From contig CAMJJG010000016.1 in assembly GCA_946406035.1 (NCBI GenBank), forward strand, positions 1 to 46,446: 46,446 nucleotides of DNA, in the 5' to 3' direction. Position 1 is the first letter of the stretch, and each line of letters opens with the position of its first letter. The position numbers and the translations under genes are program-made. Of the stretch, positions 44,712 to 46,446 are shown one piece after another. The stretch is from an uncultured Prevotellaceae bacterium. Lineage in GTDB: Bacteria > Bacteroidota > Bacteroidia > Bacteroidales > Muribaculaceae. The notes under the pieces are model-generated. The model saw only the letters and a list, made by a program, of their open reading frames with translations, searched no databases and was not told the DNA's origin.

Positions 44712-44963
44712 ATGTCGAGAACTATCACATTCAACGAGCTGCGCCGCATCAAGAATCGTTTGCCCGAAGGCTCCATACATGTCATCGCCGATAAACTCAA
44801 TCTGCCGGTACAGTCGGTAAGGAACTACTTCGGCGGTTCCAATTACGAGTTCGGGACCAATATGGGATTTCATCTCGAGCCAGGCCCCGATGGCGGACTG
44901 GTCGTTCTTGACGATGGCCAGATTCTGGACATGGCTCTTGAAATACTAGAGCAGCATTCCTGA
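44712..44963 (+). CDS. Small conserved helix-turn-helix-like protein
   Basis: An 83-residue protein. Residues 6-40 (FNELRRIKNRLPEGSIHVIA then DKLNLPVQSVRNYFGG) look like a helix-turn-helix in which QSVRNYF would be the recognition helix. The rest (GFHLEPGPDGGLVVLDDGQI) is a short acidic beta-rich tail. Similar short proteins occur in Bacteroidales and are annotated only as DNA-binding. Start chosen from the promoter 43 nt upstream; the frame before 44712 overlaps the promoter. The UspA-family gene starts 30 bp downstream, so co-transcription is likely. Confidence 0.75.
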   Translation: MSRTITFNELRRIKNRLPEGSIHVIADKLNLPVQSVRNYFGGSNYEFGTNMGFHLEPGPDGGLVVLDDGQILDMALEILEQHS

Positions 44964-44993
44964 ATTCATCCCACTTAATCCTCTGGCACCACT

Positions 44994-46100
44994 ATGGACT
45001 GCAACAAGACCCACAACGATCCCAACCGCCTGATCACTGTCGCCATCCACACGTTTGACCGCGCAGTCGAGCTCAAGAACACCCTCGAGGAAGAAGGCAT
45101 CGAGGTGGTGCTGCACAACGTCAACCTCGATGAGAAGGTGCTTGCCTCGGGCGTGAGGGTACGCATCCGCGAGCGGGACCTGCCACTGGCCTTGCAGATT
45201 ATCGAGTCACCCGAGAGCACGACCAGCAGGCAACGCTGCGTGCTATTGCCAGTGGACTTCGGGAAATACTCGCTCAAGTCGGTGAAAATCGGCATGGAAT
45301 ATGCCCGTCGCAGCCGTGGCCGCGTGGTATTGCTGCACAGCTACATCAATGAGCGCCACACGATGTCACTCCCCTTTGGCAGCGACCGGTATGACAGCCC
45401 CGAGGATGACGTGAAGGGCATCAAGAAGGATGCGCGCGACCGCATGGAGGAGTTCAAGCAGATGATTGTAGACAAAATCGCCGCCGGCGAGTTACCCAAG
45501 GTGAAAATCGAGACCAAGGTAACCGAGGGCATCCCCGAGGAACAGATTCTGCACTATGCCCAGAAGTATGACGTATCGCTCATCGTCATGGGCACCAGTG
45601 GCACCAACCACCGTCGCCAGAACTTGATAGGCAGCGTGGCCGGCGAGGTCATGGACGCCTGCAAGTTTCCCATCTTCACGGTTCCCATCGGCATGCCTGA
45701 CATAGGGCTTGCCGACATCACGCGGGTGGCGTTTTTCTCCAACCTCATCCAGCAGGATCTGTTGTCGTTTGACCGGTTCGCACGGTTGTTCAACATGCGC
45801 GGCGTTGACGTGACCTTTATCCCCGTGGTGGATAAAAAGGAGCGCAAACTCGTTGACCAGTCCTTACAGCAACTGGTGCAATACTGCCGTGAACATTATC
45901 CCGAGTGTACCTTCAAGACCAAGCGCATCGCGGCCAAGACGTTTGTCGAGAGCTTCAGTCAGTACGCCCAGGACGAGGGCATCCAGCTCATCGCCGTTCC
46001 CAACAAGAAATCAAGCATCTTCTCGCGCCTGTTCAATCCCAGCATCGCCCACCGCGTCCTGTTCCAGACCGACACCCCAATGCTCGTGGTCCCCGTGTGA
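44994..46100 (+). CDS. Universal stress protein (UspA family) with N-terminal DUF2007-like domain
   Basis: A 368-residue cytoplasmic protein. Residues about 12-73 (LITVAIHTFDRAVELKNTLE) resemble the DUF2007 putative signal-transducing domain. A first Usp domain (about 82-235) starts CVLLPVDFGKYSLKSVKIGM and contains the nucleotide-binding type motif MGTSGTNHRRQNLIGSVAGE. A second, more divergent Usp domain fills about 240-368 (RVAFFSNLIQQDLLSFDRFA) and ends DTPMLVVPV. Usp proteins support survival under stress; ATP binding is plausible only for the first domain. It lies downstream of the small HTH gene. Confidence 0.88.
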   Translation: MDCNKTHNDPNRLITVAIHTFDRAVELKNTLEEEGIEVVLHNVNLDEKVLASGVRVRIRERDLPLALQIIESPESTTSRQRCVLLPVDFGKYSLKSVKIGMEYARRSRGRVVLLHSYINERHTMSLPFGSDRYDSPEDDVKGIKKDARDRMEEFKQMIVDKIAAGELPKVKIETKVTEGIPEEQILHYAQKYDVSLIVMGTSGTNHRRQNLIGSVAGEVMDACKFPIFTVPIGMPDIGLADITRVAFFSNLIQQDLLSFDRFARLFNMRGVDVTFIPVVDKKERKLVDQSLQQLVQYCREHYPECTFKTKRIAAKTFVESFSQYAQDEGIQLIAVPNKKSSIFSRLFNPSIAHRVLFQTDTPMLVVPV

Positions 46101-46105
46101 CCGGT

Positions 46106-46405
46106 TTACTTCATGAAGGCGAGCAGGAAAAACCAGCACAGGGACAACAAGGCAAACAGCGACGAGAGCATATAGAGCTGACGGCGAATGTATCGGCGCT
46201 CGGGGCGCACAAAACTGCCTCGCACAAACGTGTAGGCTGCCATAAAGATAAAGCAGTCGTCCACATAGCCCACAATACCCTTGTTGTCAAAGTCGCCGCG
46301 CCACACCAGGTAGCCAATAGCGGCAATTACCAGTATGATGCCAATGACCCGGCACGCCATTAAGGTGGTGCTCACTTCTACAGGTTGTTTATCTTTCTTC
46401 TCCAT
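46106..46405 (-). CDS. Small membrane protein, YkvA/DUF1232-like
   Basis: A 99-residue membrane protein. Helices lie at about 16-34 (LMACRVIGIILVIAAIGYLV), a re-entrant stretch GIVGYVDDCFIFMAAYTFV at about 43-61, and a C-terminal helix (MLSSLFALLSLCWFFLLAFM). The central GYVDD resembles the G-(Y/L)-(L/V)-DD motif of DUF1232/YkvA proteins, whose function is unknown. It converges with the UspA-family gene with 5 bp between stops. The start at 46405 lies close to the window end and no clear promoter is visible in the last 41 bp. Confidence 0.65.
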   Translation of the reverse strand: MEKKDKQPVEVSTTLMACRVIGIILVIAAIGYLVWRGDFDNKGIVGYVDDCFIFMAAYTFVRGSFVRPERRYIRRQLYMLSSLFALLSLCWFFLLAFMK

Positions 46406-46446
46406 TATTCTATCGTTGTTTAGTTTATATATCTATTTGATTATCA

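Overview
The window looks like chromosomal DNA of a gut-type Bacteroidales bacterium, close to Prevotella/Muribaculaceae. Three lines of evidence support this. Gene content is typical of the group: a complete Bat (aerotolerance) operon, DUF4421 and TamB-like proteins, BspA-type leucine-rich repeat surface proteins, a C10 (streptopain-like) protease, a Porin_O_P porin and a T9SS-like C-terminal tail. Upstream regions repeatedly carry the Bacteroidetes -7 box TAnnTTTG, often with a TTG 19-20 nt upstream. Shine-Dalgarno sequences are rare. No rRNA or tRNA gene was recognised.

Layout. 1-7.9 kb: a secreted BspA/DUF285 repeat protein with a C-terminal dockerin, a hexapeptide acetyltransferase, a secreted C10 protease with a C-terminal dockerin (minus strand), and an M48/Ste24-type membrane protease. 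7.76-14.32 kb: a compact type II-C CRISPR-Cas locus. It holds a two-spacer array of 47-bp repeats, cas2, cas1 and cas9 on the minus strand, and a divergent tracrRNA. The locus is bracketed by a 112-bp direct duplication (110/112 identical) of the 3' end of the M48 gene. 14.3-14.8 kb: remnant DNA, including a probable DUF1016 stub. 14.8-23.8 kb: minus-strand housekeeping genes nadE, tamB, a DUF4421 gene and tsaD. 24.1-25.5 kb: two paralogous small lipoproteins flanking a tiny exported dockerin-like protein. 25.6-28.4 kb: mutY directly downstream of an LRR_5 surface protein gene. 28.7-31.7 kb: a large secreted adhesin-like protein. 31.9-34.5 kb: an outer-membrane porin followed by a DcuA/B-type C4-dicarboxylate transporter. 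34.6-35.1 kb: a small membrane protein of unknown function. 35.4-44.6 kb: the Bat operon (MoxR ATPase, DUF58, an unnamed membrane protein, BatA, BatB, BatC, BatD, BatE) ending with a PAP2 phosphatase. 44.7-46.4 kb: a small HTH protein, a UspA-family protein and a small YkvA/DUF1232-like membrane protein.

The most interesting part is the CRISPR-Cas locus. Every repeat contains a Bacteroidetes-type promoter; the two full repeats match both boxes (TTG, 19 nt, TATCTTTG). Each spacer could therefore be transcribed from the repeat before it, toward a 40-bp perfect palindromic terminator shared with the converging cas operon. The tracrRNA has a clear promoter, an anti-repeat complementary to the repeat's 5' part, and a terminator whose 3' arm is duplicated in tandem. 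The M48 duplication implies that the whole cassette was inserted at the 3' end of a housekeeping protease gene and re-supplied that gene's C-terminus. The second notable theme is dockerin-like modules on three separate exported proteins, one of them almost nothing but a dockerin, with no cohesin recognised in the window.
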